Made by a program: the position numbers and the translations under genes
Part shown: positions 16,216 through 25,330 of the stretch, piece after piece
Position numbering within the stretch: the first letter of the stretch is position 1
Layout of the letters: each line of letters opens with the position of its first letter
Assembly (NCBI RefSeq): GCF_003171715.1
Contig: NZ_QGHL01000007.1
Location: 620,001-684,000 of the forward strand
Direction: 5' to 3'
DNA length: 64,000 bases
DNA from: Novosphingobium meiothermophilum
Lineage (GTDB): Bacteria > Pseudomonadota > Alphaproteobacteria > Sphingomonadales > Sphingomonadaceae
The notes under the pieces: model-generated
What the model was told of the DNA's origin: nothing
Seen by the model: only the letters and a program-made list of their open reading frames with translations
Database searches by the model: none

Positions 16216-17838
16216 TCAGACCGGATTGCGCAGGCCGCCAGCGCTTAGGAGCGCTTCGATCCGCGCAGCACCTTCACGCTGTCCGCTGTCGGCAAGGCCT
16301 GCGCCAAGCAGTTTCATGGCCTGCGGATTGCCCGGATTCTGGCTCAAATAGCGTTCCAGCATGGTGTTGGCCTCGGCATGGCGGCCAAGACGCCGCAGCC
16401 CATCATCGATCCGCCTCAGCGCGGGCAGATTGAAGCGGATGAGCGCCGCCCGCCCGTAATGATCGAGCGCGCCGACGACATCGCCCGCCATGATCCGCGC
16501 ATCGCCCGAAAGGAGCCATGCCTCGGCCGCCCCCGGCATGGCCGCGCGCAACCGGTCTGCGGCAACGATGGCATCGGTGCGCTGACCGGCACGCAGCAGG
16601 GCACGCACAAGGGGCACCGCATTTTCGAAGGTTCCCGGCGCCTGCCGCTCACGCAGGGCCAGAACGGACAGCGGCTGCCCGGACGGAAGCGGCTGCGGCG
16701 AAGCACGGCTGCCCCTTGCCGCCGCGTCGATCAGCGCCTGCGAACGGTCTTTCTGTCCAAGGCGTCCGTAGCTGACCGATACGACCTTCAGCAGATAGGG
16801 CGATGCGGATGGCATTTCGCTCCATCCCGCAGCCACCTCCATGACCTGCCGATCGAGGCCACGGCGTAGCAGCGCGCGGGCCAGCAGCGTTCTGGCCTGA
16901 AGATTGTCAGGCTGAACCCGCAACAGGCGATCGAAATGGGCGACCGCAAGGTTGGCATTGCCTGCGCGGTATTCGAGGATCCCGGCAAGCAGCATGGCCG
17001 CTGGAACTTCCTGCAAGGGCTTGCCTGCCCGGTCCAGAATCCGCCGGGCCAGATCGGTCTGCCCGGCTCTCGCCGCGAGGACAGCCTGAAGCCACAAGGC
17101 GCGGATATTGCCGGGGTCAACCTTGGCCAGCTTGCGGCAAACCACCAGCATGGCCCGGTATTGGCCAAGATCCCCAAGCGTTGCGGCATATTCGGCCAGC
17201 AGCGCCGTATCATCGGGCGCGTGGCGCAGACCTGCCTCGAACCACGGCAGGGCCGCCTTCAGGCCGAACTGGTCCCTGACCAGCAAGCCGCCAAGTTCCA
17301 GCGCGCGCGGATTCTCCGGCTCAAGCCTGACCGCACGCATCGCGGCCTCGATCGCCTGTGCCTGCTCTGCGCCGCGCAGCCGCAATCGGGCAATATCGAC
17401 CCACAGCGCGCCATTGTCTGGATGAACCCGCAGGGACTGGTCGAATGCCCGCCCCGCCTCGCCAAGGCGGCCTTCGGCCAGTTCCAGCCGGCCGCGCAGG
17501 TGCCACCCATGTGCGGCCGTTTCGGGTGTGAAGTCGCCGCCGTAAAGCGTCTCGCGCGCTGATCGCAGGTTGCCTTGCGCCAGCAGCGCTTCCCCCAACA
17601 AGGCGCGCAGCCGGTTGGCGCTGGCAGCATCGTGCTTTACGGCATCGCGCAGCAGCACTTCGGCGGCCACCCCGTCGCCGCGACGGAGCGCCTGACGCGA
17701 CGCTTCCTCGACCCTGCTTTCCTGCGCAGCGCCGTGCACCGGCCCGGTCGGCACGGCAAGCAACGCAGCCGGGATCAGCAGCAGGATCGCCGCCAGCCGC
17801 CGGTCAGGTCTGGAGATCGTATTGTTTGAGCAGATCAT
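16216..17838 (-). CDS. prsT: TPR-repeat protein of the XrtA/PEP-CTERM cluster (PrsT-like, short)
   Basis: Secreted or periplasmic tetratricopeptide protein of 540 residues. A signal peptide (LAAILLLIPAALLAVPTGPVHG, given here in words: hydrophobic residues 15-36) is followed by at least ten degenerate TPR units such as GEAGRAFDQSLRVHPDNGAL and NLAVAHFDRLLRVQPDN. Its position directly after prsK-prsR, overlapping the prsR 3' end by 35 bp, matches PrsT of exosortase A systems. PrsT is usually close to 900 residues, so this copy is markedly short. It may assist exopolysaccharide export or PEP-CTERM protein sorting; this is inferred from context. Confidence 0.75.
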   Translation of the reverse strand: MICSNNTISRPDRRLAAILLLIPAALLAVPTGPVHGAAQESRVEEASRQALRRGDGVAAEVLLRDAVKHDAASANRLRALLGEALLAQGNLRSARETLYGGDFTPETAAHGWHLRGRLELAEGRLGEAGRAFDQSLRVHPDNGALWVDIARLRLRGAEQAQAIEAAMRAVRLEPENPRALELGGLLVRDQFGLKAALPWFEAGLRHAPDDTALLAEYAATLGDLGQYRAMLVVCRKLAKVDPGNIRALWLQAVLAARAGQTDLARRILDRAGKPLQEVPAAMLLAGILEYRAGNANLAVAHFDRLLRVQPDNLQARTLLARALLRRGLDRQVMEVAAGWSEMPSASPYLLKVVSVSYGRLGQKDRSQALIDAAARGSRASPQPLPSGQPLSVLALRERQAPGTFENAVPLVRALLRAGQRTDAIVAADRLRAAMPGAAEAWLLSGDARIMAGDVVGALDHYGRAALIRFNLPALRRIDDGLRRLGRHAEANTMLERYLSQNPGNPQAMKLLGAGLADSGQREGAARIEALLSAGGLRNPV

Positions 17839-19183
17839 AAAGCGTTGGCCGGCTTATCCCCAGAAGACGCGCGGTGCTGGAGATATTGCCTTCGCTACGG
17901 GCAAGGGCATGGCGGATGACCTTGCGATCGGCGGCCTCGCGCGCGGACTTGAGATTGAGCGGCGAAGCCTCATCCGCGCCAGCGCCGGGAAGATCGAGGT
18001 CTGCCGCAGTCACCAGCTTGCCATCGGCCATGATGACCGCGCGCTTGATGCGGTTTTCCAGTTCGCGCACGTTGCCGGGCCAGTTCCAGCCGTCGATTGC
18101 GGCAAGGGCATCAGGCGCCAGCCCCTTGACCTGCGGATTCATTTCCTTGGCGAAGCGCATGAGGAACGTCTTGGCCAGCAAGGTGGCATCGCCGGGGCGT
18201 TCGGCAAGGCTGGGGATGCGCACGACGATTTCCGCAAGACGATAGTAGAGATCCTCGCGGAAGCGGCCATCGGCAATCATCGCCTCAAGATTCTGATGGG
18301 TGGCGCAGACGATCCGGGTATCAACCTCGATCGAACGGCGCCCCCCAATCCGCTCGATCGTGCGTTCCTGAAGGAAACGCAGCAGCTTGACCTGCAATTG
18401 CAGCGGTATGTCGCCCACTTCATCGAGGAACAGGGTGCCGCCGCTGGCCTGCTCGATCTTGCCCTCGGTGGTTTTCACCGCGCCGGTGAAAGCGCCCTTC
18501 TCGTGCCCGAACAGCTCGCTTTCGAGCAGGTTTTCCGGAATCGCGGCACAGTTGATGGCGATGAAGGAACCGCTCGCCCGGCCGGAGGCATCATGCAGCC
18601 CGCGCGCCAGCAGTTCCTTGCCGGTCCCGCTGGCGCCCAGCAGCATGACCGAGACATTGGTGTTCGCCACCCGTTCGATCGTGCGCGCCACCTTTATCAT
18701 TTCGGGTGCTGCGGTAATCATGCGCCCCAGCACCTTGTTGTCGGAACTGGCCCTCAGCGCGAGATTGCGATTCTCAGCCTCGATCCGCGAAAGGTGCAGC
18801 GCCCGGCGCACAATGAGGCCCAGCGCGTCGATATCAACAGGCTTCTGGTAGAAATCGTAGGCACCCTTCTCGATGGCTCTGAGTGCGCTTTCGCGGGCGC
18901 CATGACCACTGGCGACAATGACCTTCGTTTCCGGGCGCAGTGCCATGATCTCGTCGAGAACGGCAAAGCCCTCGGTCGTGCCATCGGGGTCGGGCGGCAG
19001 ACCAAGGTCGAGCGTAACGACCGCAGGCTCTTCCGAGCGGAGCAGCGTGATCGCGCTGGCACGGTCCCCGGCGATGAACACGTCGAAGTCTTCGTAGGCC
19101 CATTTCAGCTGGGCCTGAAGCCCCGGATCGTCCTCGACAATCAGCAGCGCCGGACGCCGGTCGGGCTTGTGTTCGCTCATCAT
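17804..19183 (-). CDS. prsR: PrsR, sigma-54 response regulator of the PEP-CTERM/XrtA system
   Basis: NtrC-type transcriptional activator of 459 residues. The receiver domain (about 12-130) has a diverged but acidic start (LLIVEDDPGLQAQL) and phospho-acceptor D59 in VVTLDLGLPPDPDG. The central AAA+ domain has Walker A GASGTGKE and the sigma-54 contact motif GAFTGA. A Fis-type HTH (NISSTARLLGISRPTLYDLL) ends the protein. This fits PrsR, which with PrsK controls expression of PEP-CTERM proteins through sigma-54. The start overlaps the prsK stop by 4 bp. Confidence 0.93.
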   Translation of the reverse strand: MMSEHKPDRRPALLIVEDDPGLQAQLKWAYEDFDVFIAGDRASAITLLRSEEPAVVTLDLGLPPDPDGTTEGFAVLDEIMALRPETKVIVASGHGARESALRAIEKGAYDFYQKPVDIDALGLIVRRALHLSRIEAENRNLALRASSDNKVLGRMITAAPEMIKVARTIERVANTNVSVMLLGASGTGKELLARGLHDASGRASGSFIAINCAAIPENLLESELFGHEKGAFTGAVKTTEGKIEQASGGTLFLDEVGDIPLQLQVKLLRFLQERTIERIGGRRSIEVDTRIVCATHQNLEAMIADGRFREDLYYRLAEIVVRIPSLAERPGDATLLAKTFLMRFAKEMNPQVKGLAPDALAAIDGWNWPGNVRELENRIKRAVIMADGKLVTAADLDLPGAGADEASPLNLKSAREAADRKVIRHALARSEGNISSTARLLGISRPTLYDLLKQYDLQT

Positions 19184-21315
19184 GCAACCCTTTTGCCTGC
19201 GGGGTTCGCATCCCCGCCAATCGAATCCATCAGACCCTGCGTGGCAGCCAGCGGCAGGCGCACGGTAAACCGGCTGCCCAGCCCCTCGCGGCTTTCAACC
19301 TCCAGCTTGCCGCGCATCGCCCGCACCAGATCGCGCGCTTCGAACGCCCCTATGCCGAAGCCGCCGGGCTTGGTTGAAACAAACGGCTTGAACAGGCGGC
19401 TGCGGATGAAGTCCGCGCTCATTCCGCAGCCGGTGTCGATCACCTCTATGCAGCAGAAAAGGCCATCGCTGCGGCATTGCAGGAAAACGGCCATTCCTTC
19501 GGGGCTGGCATCGAGCGCGTTCTGGACAAGATGCAGGAGAACCTGTTCCAGTGCTTCGCGGTTGGCAAGGACGCGCACCGGGCTGTCCTGCGTGACGTGG
19601 ACCCGCACCAGCCCCGGCGCATTGTAGCGCGCGGCAACGGCGTGGATGACTTCGGCGGCGTCCACATCCTCCACGCGCTCACCGCCGCTCGAACCATAGC
19701 GCGAAAGCCGCGCCAGCAGGGCATTGAGCTTGTCGGCCGAATTGCGCAGCGTGATGAGCATGTCGGCGCGGAAGGCGGGGTTCTCTGCGTGCCTTTCCGC
19801 ATTGCGCGACAGCAGGCTGAGCTGGCTGGCAAGGTTCTTGATGTCGTGCATGACGAATGCCATGCGCCGGTTGAACTCATCAAAGCGGCTGGCTTCAAGC
19901 AGCGCGGACTGTCCGGCATGTTCGGCCAGATAGCTGGCAAGCTGCATGCCCACCACGCGCAGCAGATCGAAGTCCTCCCAGTCGAGCTTGCGCCCGACTG
20001 GCGGGCGGCCAAGGACGACAAGGCCCATCAGGCGGTCGAAATGCAGCAATGGCACCAGCGCCCAGGCCGAATGTTCGTCCATCAGCCACTGCGGCACGGC
20101 ATCACGTTCGCCCTGGTGGTTCACGCCCGCACGCAGTTCATCAAGATCGACAATGAAGCCGCGCGTCTCGAAGAAGGAAACCGCAGGACCCGACATGGCT
20201 TCGGCGGGAACGTCCGCGGTGGGCCACTGCCAGCGCGATGCCAGCACCAGTTCGCCGGTCTCGGCCGGAACCAGCAGCAGCCCGGCGGCGCTGTCGGTGA
20301 TATCGGCAATGGCCTGCACCACACGCTCGTGCAGCGGCGGGGCATGGGCGCCCGCGCGGCCGATGGTGCGGGTAAAGCGAAGCCATTCGGCCCGGTAATC
20401 ATAACGATGCTGGAAGAAATGCTTGGCGAGCATGACCTTGAGCCAGCCCCGCACCCGCCCCGATGGCATGATCGCCACGATCAGGACACTGGTCACGAAG
20501 ACGAAGCCCAGTTGGGCAAGCTGGCCGGAATTGCCGCCAAGCCAAGCGAGCGACTGGGCCGCGCTGACCATCAGCAGCATGTAGGCGCCGATCACCAGCA
20601 GAGAAAGCGACTGGAAGGCCACTGCCCGCGAAGGGGAGAAACGCAGCGCGGACCGTCCGCGCACCGCGCCGATCACCAGCAGAGCCGCTGCCCCGATCTG
20701 CGCCAGCCCGCGCAGGGCCGAAAGCTCCGGCGGCATCACGCGCGAAAGATAGGCGATGGTGTAAAGGTTGAGATCGTAGCCCCAGATCGTTGCCAGAGCC
20801 AGACACCACCAGCGCAGGGCCACGCGCTGCTGCGCCATGGCCCCGGCATAGAGATTGTGCACCAGCACAAGCGCACCTGTCGCCACCAGCAGGCGGAACA
20901 GCACGGCGATCTGGAACACCATGGCCAGCGCCGGCAGATTGCCCGTCTCGCGAAGGCCCGCCAGCAGGACAAGGGGCTGAAGCAGTTCCACGAAGACGAG
21001 CGCGAAGATCACCGGCCTGATCGGGGCAACGCTTGAATGGCGGCCATCGCGCGAAAACAGGGCGTAGGTCAGCCCGATCCAGCCCAGGTTGCGCAAGGTT
21101 TCGAAGAACTGGCCAAGTGCGGTTTCCGCCCCGATCCCGGCCACCACCAGCGCCCACGCGGCGGCAAGAATGAAGGCGGTGATTTCCGCCTTGCCGCCGC
21201 CGTCGCGTTCGCGTCTGCGCCGCTCTATCCGCCATCCGGCAAGCAACAGGAAGGCAAAGGCCGCGGTCACAAAGACCCACTGCCCGAAGCCCGCCCAGGA
21301 AAAGGGGCTGGCCAT
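19180..21315 (-). CDS. prsK: PrsK, membrane sensor histidine kinase of the PEP-CTERM/XrtA system
   Basis: Histidine kinase of 711 residues. About eight hydrophobic segments fill the first 290 residues, then a GAF-like domain (about 315-480) precedes the phospho-acceptor segment RMAFVMHDIKNLASQLSLL and the ATPase domain with VIDTGCGMSADF and FGIGAFEARDL. This order is characteristic of PrsK. The ATG at 21315 overlaps the TGA of the upstream sugar transferase (ATGA), so the longer frame to 21336 is not used. The signal is unknown; the partner is PrsR, encoded immediately downstream. Confidence 0.92.
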   Translation of the reverse strand: MASPFSWAGFGQWVFVTAAFAFLLLAGWRIERRRRERDGGGKAEITAFILAAAWALVVAGIGAETALGQFFETLRNLGWIGLTYALFSRDGRHSSVAPIRPVIFALVFVELLQPLVLLAGLRETGNLPALAMVFQIAVLFRLLVATGALVLVHNLYAGAMAQQRVALRWWCLALATIWGYDLNLYTIAYLSRVMPPELSALRGLAQIGAAALLVIGAVRGRSALRFSPSRAVAFQSLSLLVIGAYMLLMVSAAQSLAWLGGNSGQLAQLGFVFVTSVLIVAIMPSGRVRGWLKVMLAKHFFQHRYDYRAEWLRFTRTIGRAGAHAPPLHERVVQAIADITDSAAGLLLVPAETGELVLASRWQWPTADVPAEAMSGPAVSFFETRGFIVDLDELRAGVNHQGERDAVPQWLMDEHSAWALVPLLHFDRLMGLVVLGRPPVGRKLDWEDFDLLRVVGMQLASYLAEHAGQSALLEASRFDEFNRRMAFVMHDIKNLASQLSLLSRNAERHAENPAFRADMLITLRNSADKLNALLARLSRYGSSGGERVEDVDAAEVIHAVAARYNAPGLVRVHVTQDSPVRVLANREALEQVLLHLVQNALDASPEGMAVFLQCRSDGLFCCIEVIDTGCGMSADFIRSRLFKPFVSTKPGGFGIGAFEARDLVRAMRGKLEVESREGLGSRFTVRLPLAATQGLMDSIGGDANPAGKRVA

Positions 21316-22700
21316 CAGCGCGCCCCTTCGTGCCAAAGCACGACGCGCAGGGTTTGCAGCAGGATCAGAAGATCGAGAAACGGCGTGTAGTTCTTGGCGT
21401 AGTAGAGATCGTATTCCAGCTTGTGCCGCGAATCCTCAAGCGATGCGCCATAGGGATAGTTGATCTGCGCCCACCCGGTGATGCCCGGCTTCACCATGTG
21501 CCGCTCGGCGTAATAGGGCAGCTTGTCTTCCAGATCCGCAACGAACTCCGGCCGTTCGGGGCGCGGTCCGACAAAGCTCATCTCGCCCTTCAGCACCGAC
21601 CATGTCTGCGGCAGTTCATCGATCCTGAGATTGCGGATGATCCGGCCGACGCGCGTGACGCGCGGATCGTTCTGCTGCGCGAACTGCGCACCATTGGCTT
21701 CGGCATCGATCCGCATCGAGCGCAGCTTGATCAGCTCGAACGTCTGCCCATAGAGGCCGACGCGGGTCTGTCGGAAGAAGGCCGGTCCCTTGCTGTCGAT
21801 CTTCACGAGCAACGCAAACAGCACGATCACCGGCAGGGTCAGGATCAGCAGCAGAAGGCTGGCGACAACATCGAAAATCCGCTTGGCCGCACTTGACAGC
21901 GCACGCCCTGACGAAAAGCCGTCGGAAAAGATGAGCCAGCTTGGGTTCACCGTATCGAGATCGACCCGGCCCGTCTCGCGCTCCATGAAGGTGGAGAAAT
22001 CGTTCACGTGAACGCCAGTTGTCTTGATCCGCAAGAGATCCTTGAGCGGCAGGGCATTGCGCCGCTCCTCAAGCGCAAGCACGACCTCGCTGACGCCGAG
22101 ATTTTCGACATAGCGGGTGAGATTGTTGATCGCATCGCGATGGATCGCCTCTTCCACCACGGGTGCGGCGCTGCTCATGCCGATATAGCCGACAATGGCA
22201 AACCCGGCTTCGGGCCGTTCGCCCAGCTTGCGCAGCCGATCTGCCCGCGCACCCGCACCCAGGACGAGCACGCGCCGACGAAATGCCGATGTGCCCAGCA
22301 GACCGCCCAGCAGCAGCCGGATCAGCACAAGCAGCGCCATGCCGATGAACATGGCGTAGAACAGATTGGAGCGCCACAAGGTGCGCCCCGGAAGCAGGAA
22401 ATAGATGACCGACAGCGCGATGATGCCGAGACTGACCGCCACGAGCAGCCGCGCGGTGGCATAGCGCATCGAACGTAGCGCATCAGACCCATAGACGCCG
22501 ACCGCGATCATGGCCGTCTGCACCATCACCGCAAACAGCAGCAGCGGCGTGGTCCTCATGGCCATCTGGCCCGAATCCATGCCGATCTGGTGGGCGCGCA
22601 GCAGCCAGCCGATCTCGCCCGCAGCAATCAGCAGGACGAAGTCCAGAAGGCCCAGCAGAAGGACCGAGTGCGGGATATAGTGTTTGAACAGGCGGATCAT
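21315..22700 (-). CDS. Exopolysaccharide undecaprenyl-phosphate sugar transferase (XrtA system)
   Basis: Membrane phosphoglycosyltransferase of 461 residues that starts exopolysaccharide units by loading a sugar-1-phosphate on undecaprenyl phosphate. Four hydrophobic segments lie in the first 125 residues, then a CoA-binding-like domain with [15 protein letters not shown]. The C-terminal bacterial sugar transferase domain has [19 protein letters not shown], then [31 protein letters not shown] and [10 protein letters not shown]. This is the version associated with exosortase A loci. Met 22700 ([12 protein letters not shown]) is preferred over upstream Mets at 22718 and 22769. It heads the sugar transferase-prsK-prsR-prsT unit. 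Confidence 0.93.
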   Translation of the reverse strand: MIRLFKHYIPHSVLLLGLLDFVLLIAAGEIGWLLRAHQIGMDSGQMAMRTTPLLLFAVMVQTAMIAVGVYGSDALRSMRYATARLLVAVSLGIIALSVIYFLLPGRTLWRSNLFYAMFIGMALLVLIRLLLGGLLGTSAFRRRVLVLGAGARADRLRKLGERPEAGFAIVGYIGMSSAAPVVEEAIHRDAINNLTRYVENLGVSEVVLALEERRNALPLKDLLRIKTTGVHVNDFSTFMERETGRVDLDTVNPSWLIFSDGFSSGRALSSAAKRIFDVVASLLLLILTLPVIVLFALLVKIDSKGPAFFRQTRVGLYGQTFELIKLRSMRIDAEANGAQFAQQNDPRVTRVGRIIRNLRIDELPQTWSVLKGEMSFVGPRPERPEFVADLEDKLPYYAERHMVKPGITGWAQINYPYGASLEDSRHKLEYDLYYAKNYTPFLDLLILLQTLRVVLWHEGAR

Positions 22701-22826
22701 TGGCCTGGCGCTTGTCATCCCAAGGGGGCGCGCGAAATTGGCCCCTGCACTGGGCGCCTTACACCGCAAAGGGTAAAGCGTCGGTTACCCTGACAAGCCC
22801 GCTGGCAAGCAGACAATCAGGTTTTC

Positions 22827-22845
22827 ATATTATTTTCAATAATAT
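22827..22845. promoter_or_regulatory. AT-rich perfect palindrome in the sugar transferase/patatin divergent region
   Basis: ATATTATT-TTC-AATAATAT has perfect 8-bp arms and contains no G and only one C, inside a roughly 45-bp A+T block (22815-22862) of a GC-rich genome. It lies 127 bp upstream of the sugar transferase and 98 bp upstream of the patatin gene, so it may regulate either or both. Confidence 0.5.
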
Positions 22846-22942
22846 AAAGAAAACGCACCATTTATCCTGTCGGCCATTCTTACACGCATGATCCTGTCAG
22901 ATCGGACTGGAACAGCAAGGGCGCCAATGCCACTATGCGACC

Positions 22943-25288
22943 ATGCGGCAAAAGGAATTGCGGATCGCGCTCGTCTGTTATGGTGGCATCAGCCTTGCCG
23001 TCTATATGCACGGCGTCACCAAGGAGCTATGGCGCGCCACCCGCGCAAGCCGTGCCTTTCATTGCCCTGAAGATCAAGGCGCGAATAACATCAGGGGCGT
23101 GGAAGGCGTCTATCTCCGGTTGCTGCAAGACATTGCGCTGACGCGCGACCTGCGGCTGCGCCTGCTGCCCGACATCATATCCGGGGCCAGCGCGGGCGGC
23201 ATCAACGGTGTGTTTCTTGCACAGGCCATCGTCACCGGGCAGAGCCTCGAACCGCTTACCGCCATGTGGCTTGAGCGGGCGGACATCGATGTGCTGCTTG
23301 ATCCCGATGCGAAGCCGTGGAGCAAGTTCGCCAAGTTCTGGGCGCAGCCACTGGTGTGGTTCGTGCTGAAGCGTCCGGGCAATGTCGTCAGCAGCACGGT
23401 TGCCCCCGAAACGCGCTCCGAGGTGCGCCGCAAGGTTTCCCGGCTCATCCGGGCGCGCTGGTTTGCGCCCCCGTTCAGTGGCATCGGCTTCTCGCGCATG
23501 ATCGCCGATGCGCTCGATGCCATGGCCGCGCATCCGATGGGCGATCCGCTGCTTCCCGAAGGCCACCCGATCGACCTGCTGGTGACTGCCACCGATTTCA
23601 ACGGCCACCTTGAGGAACTGCGCCTCAACAGCCCGGAAGTGGTTGTCGAAAGCGAGCATCGCCTCTCTATCGGCTTTCGCCGCACGGCGGCCCGGACTGG
23701 CGACAGGACGCTGGCGCCCTGCCCCGAACTGGTTCTCGCCGCGCGCTCCACCGCCAGCTTTCCCGGTGCCTTTCCACCGCTCGTGCTGGAAGAGATTGAC
23801 CAGCTCGTGGCCGAGCGCGGCGCGACCTGGCCTACCCGCCAAGCCTTCGTCGAACGGGTCATGCCCACCCACGCACGGCGCGGCACTGCCGAAACGGTTG
23901 CGCTGGTTGACGGGGCCGTGCTGGTTAACCGGCCCTTTGCCCAGGCTATCGACGTGCTGCGCGACCGTCCGGCACGGCGCGAGGTTGACCGGCGCTTCGT
24001 CTATATCGATCCCAGCCCCGATCACATGCGCATTGCGCCAAGGGGCGGGCGCACCGTGGGATTCTTCTCTGCGATTTTCGGATCGCTCTCGTCCATCCCG
24101 CGCGAGCAGCCCATCCGCGACAACCTTGAAGCGCTGGAACGCCAGTCACGTCAGCGCGCGCGCCTTCGCAGCATCGTCGATGCGCTGCGTCCGGAAATCG
24201 AGGAAACCGTCGAACACCTGTTCGGGCGCACCCTCTTCTTCGATCACCCGAACCAGCGGCGCCTAACCGCATGGCGCAACAAGGCGCAGCAGGCAGCCGC
24301 CGAACGCGCGGGCTTTGCCTTTCACGGATATGCCCAGACCAAGCTTTCGGGCATCGTTGCGGAACTGGCCGCGCTGATCCGCGAAGCGGCGCCGCAGGGC
24401 GCCAGCGAGGCCGAGATCGAAGCCGTGCTGTGGGAGCATCTTGCGCGACACGGGCTGGATCGGCTTTCCGCGCTGCGCGGCGGTGCAACGCACGAAGCGA
24501 TCATCTTCTTCCGCACGCACGATATTTCGTTCCGCATTCGCAGACTCAAACTGCTTGCACGCAGGCTGACACATGACTGGGATGCCGGAGAGACCGTCGA
24601 TCCGGCATCGCGTGAAGTGGCGCGCGATGCGGTCTATCGTGCGCAGGCGCTCTATCAGGGCCGCGAAGGGGTTGCCGGGCTTGGCCCCGGCTTTGCCGAG
24701 ACCGCAGCCCTTGCCATGGTCGATCCGGGCGCGGTGCTCAACGCCATTGCCACGCGGCGCGATCTGGTCAGCCTCGATCTTCAGGTCGATGCCATTCTGG
24801 TGGCCGCGCTGGAGGGCATGGACAAGCCGCTGCGGCGGCGTTTCCTGCATGCCTATCTGGGCTTTCCGTTCTACGATATCGCCACACTTCCGCTGTTGCA
24901 GGGCGAAGGCATGGGCGAGTTCGATCCGGTCAAGGTTGATCGCATTTCGCCCGACGATGCCACCTCGATCCGCAAGGGCGGCACCTTTGCCTGCCTGCGC
25001 GGAGTGGAGTTCTTCAATTTCGGCGCGTTCTTCAGCCGTGCCTACCGCGAGAACGATTATTTGTGGGGCCGCCTCCACGGCGCGGAGCGCACGATCGACC
25101 TCATTGCCTCAACCGTGGAGCCGCCGCTTCCCGCAGATGTCATAGCCGGTTTCAAGCGCGATGCCTTTCTGGCGATCCTCGACGAGGAGCAGGGCCGCCT
25201 TCTCGCCGAGCCGGGCCTGGTTGACCGGCTGCGGGCCGAAGTCCTGACGGCATTCGGCAGTAACGCAGGCACACATGAAGAGGGCTGA
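22943..25288 (+). CDS. Patatin-like phospholipase family protein
   Basis: Predicted serine lipid acyl hydrolase of 781 residues, in the long bacterial patatin-related group. The N-terminal oxyanion strand CYGGISLAVYMHG (residues 12-24) leads into the nucleophile elbow GASAG (81-85, Ser83), and the catalytic Asp lies in VDGAVLVNRP (Asp323). These are all the elements needed for an active Ser-Asp dyad. The remaining 450 residues are helical with no named domain. No signal peptide is seen, so a cytoplasmic or peripheral-membrane location is likely. It is divergent from the exopolysaccharide operon and converges on dnaJ. Confidence 0.88.
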   Translation: MRQKELRIALVCYGGISLAVYMHGVTKELWRATRASRAFHCPEDQGANNIRGVEGVYLRLLQDIALTRDLRLRLLPDIISGASAGGINGVFLAQAIVTGQSLEPLTAMWLERADIDVLLDPDAKPWSKFAKFWAQPLVWFVLKRPGNVVSSTVAPETRSEVRRKVSRLIRARWFAPPFSGIGFSRMIADALDAMAAHPMGDPLLPEGHPIDLLVTATDFNGHLEELRLNSPEVVVESEHRLSIGFRRTAARTGDRTLAPCPELVLAARSTASFPGAFPPLVLEEIDQLVAERGATWPTRQAFVERVMPTHARRGTAETVALVDGAVLVNRPFAQAIDVLRDRPARREVDRRFVYIDPSPDHMRIAPRGGRTVGFFSAIFGSLSSIPREQPIRDNLEALERQSRQRARLRSIVDALRPEIEETVEHLFGRTLFFDHPNQRRLTAWRNKAQQAAAERAGFAFHGYAQTKLSGIVAELAALIREAAPQGASEAEIEAVLWEHLARHGLDRLSALRGGATHEAIIFFRTHDISFRIRRLKLLARRLTHDWDAGETVDPASREVARDAVYRAQALYQGREGVAGLGPGFAETAALAMVDPGAVLNAIATRRDLVSLDLQVDAILVAALEGMDKPLRRRFLHAYLGFPFYDIATLPLLQGEGMGEFDPVKVDRISPDDATSIRKGGTFACLRGVEFFNFGAFFSRAYRENDYLWGRLHGAERTIDLIASTVEPPLPADVIAGFKRDAFLAILDEEQGRLLAEPGLVDRLRAEVLTAFGSNAGTHEEG

Positions 25289-25296
25289 TGCGGCGC

Positions 25297-25322
25297 CCTG
25301 CCCCGTCCATTTGCGGGGCAGG
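25297..25322. terminator. Hairpin between the convergent patatin and dnaJ genes
   Basis: CCTGCCCCG pairs perfectly with CGGGGCAGG around an 8-base loop. It sits 8 bp after both stop codons. No T-run follows on either strand, so it may act as a weak bidirectional terminator or as a 3' end stabiliser. Confidence 0.45.
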
Positions 25323-25330
25323 ATGGATCA

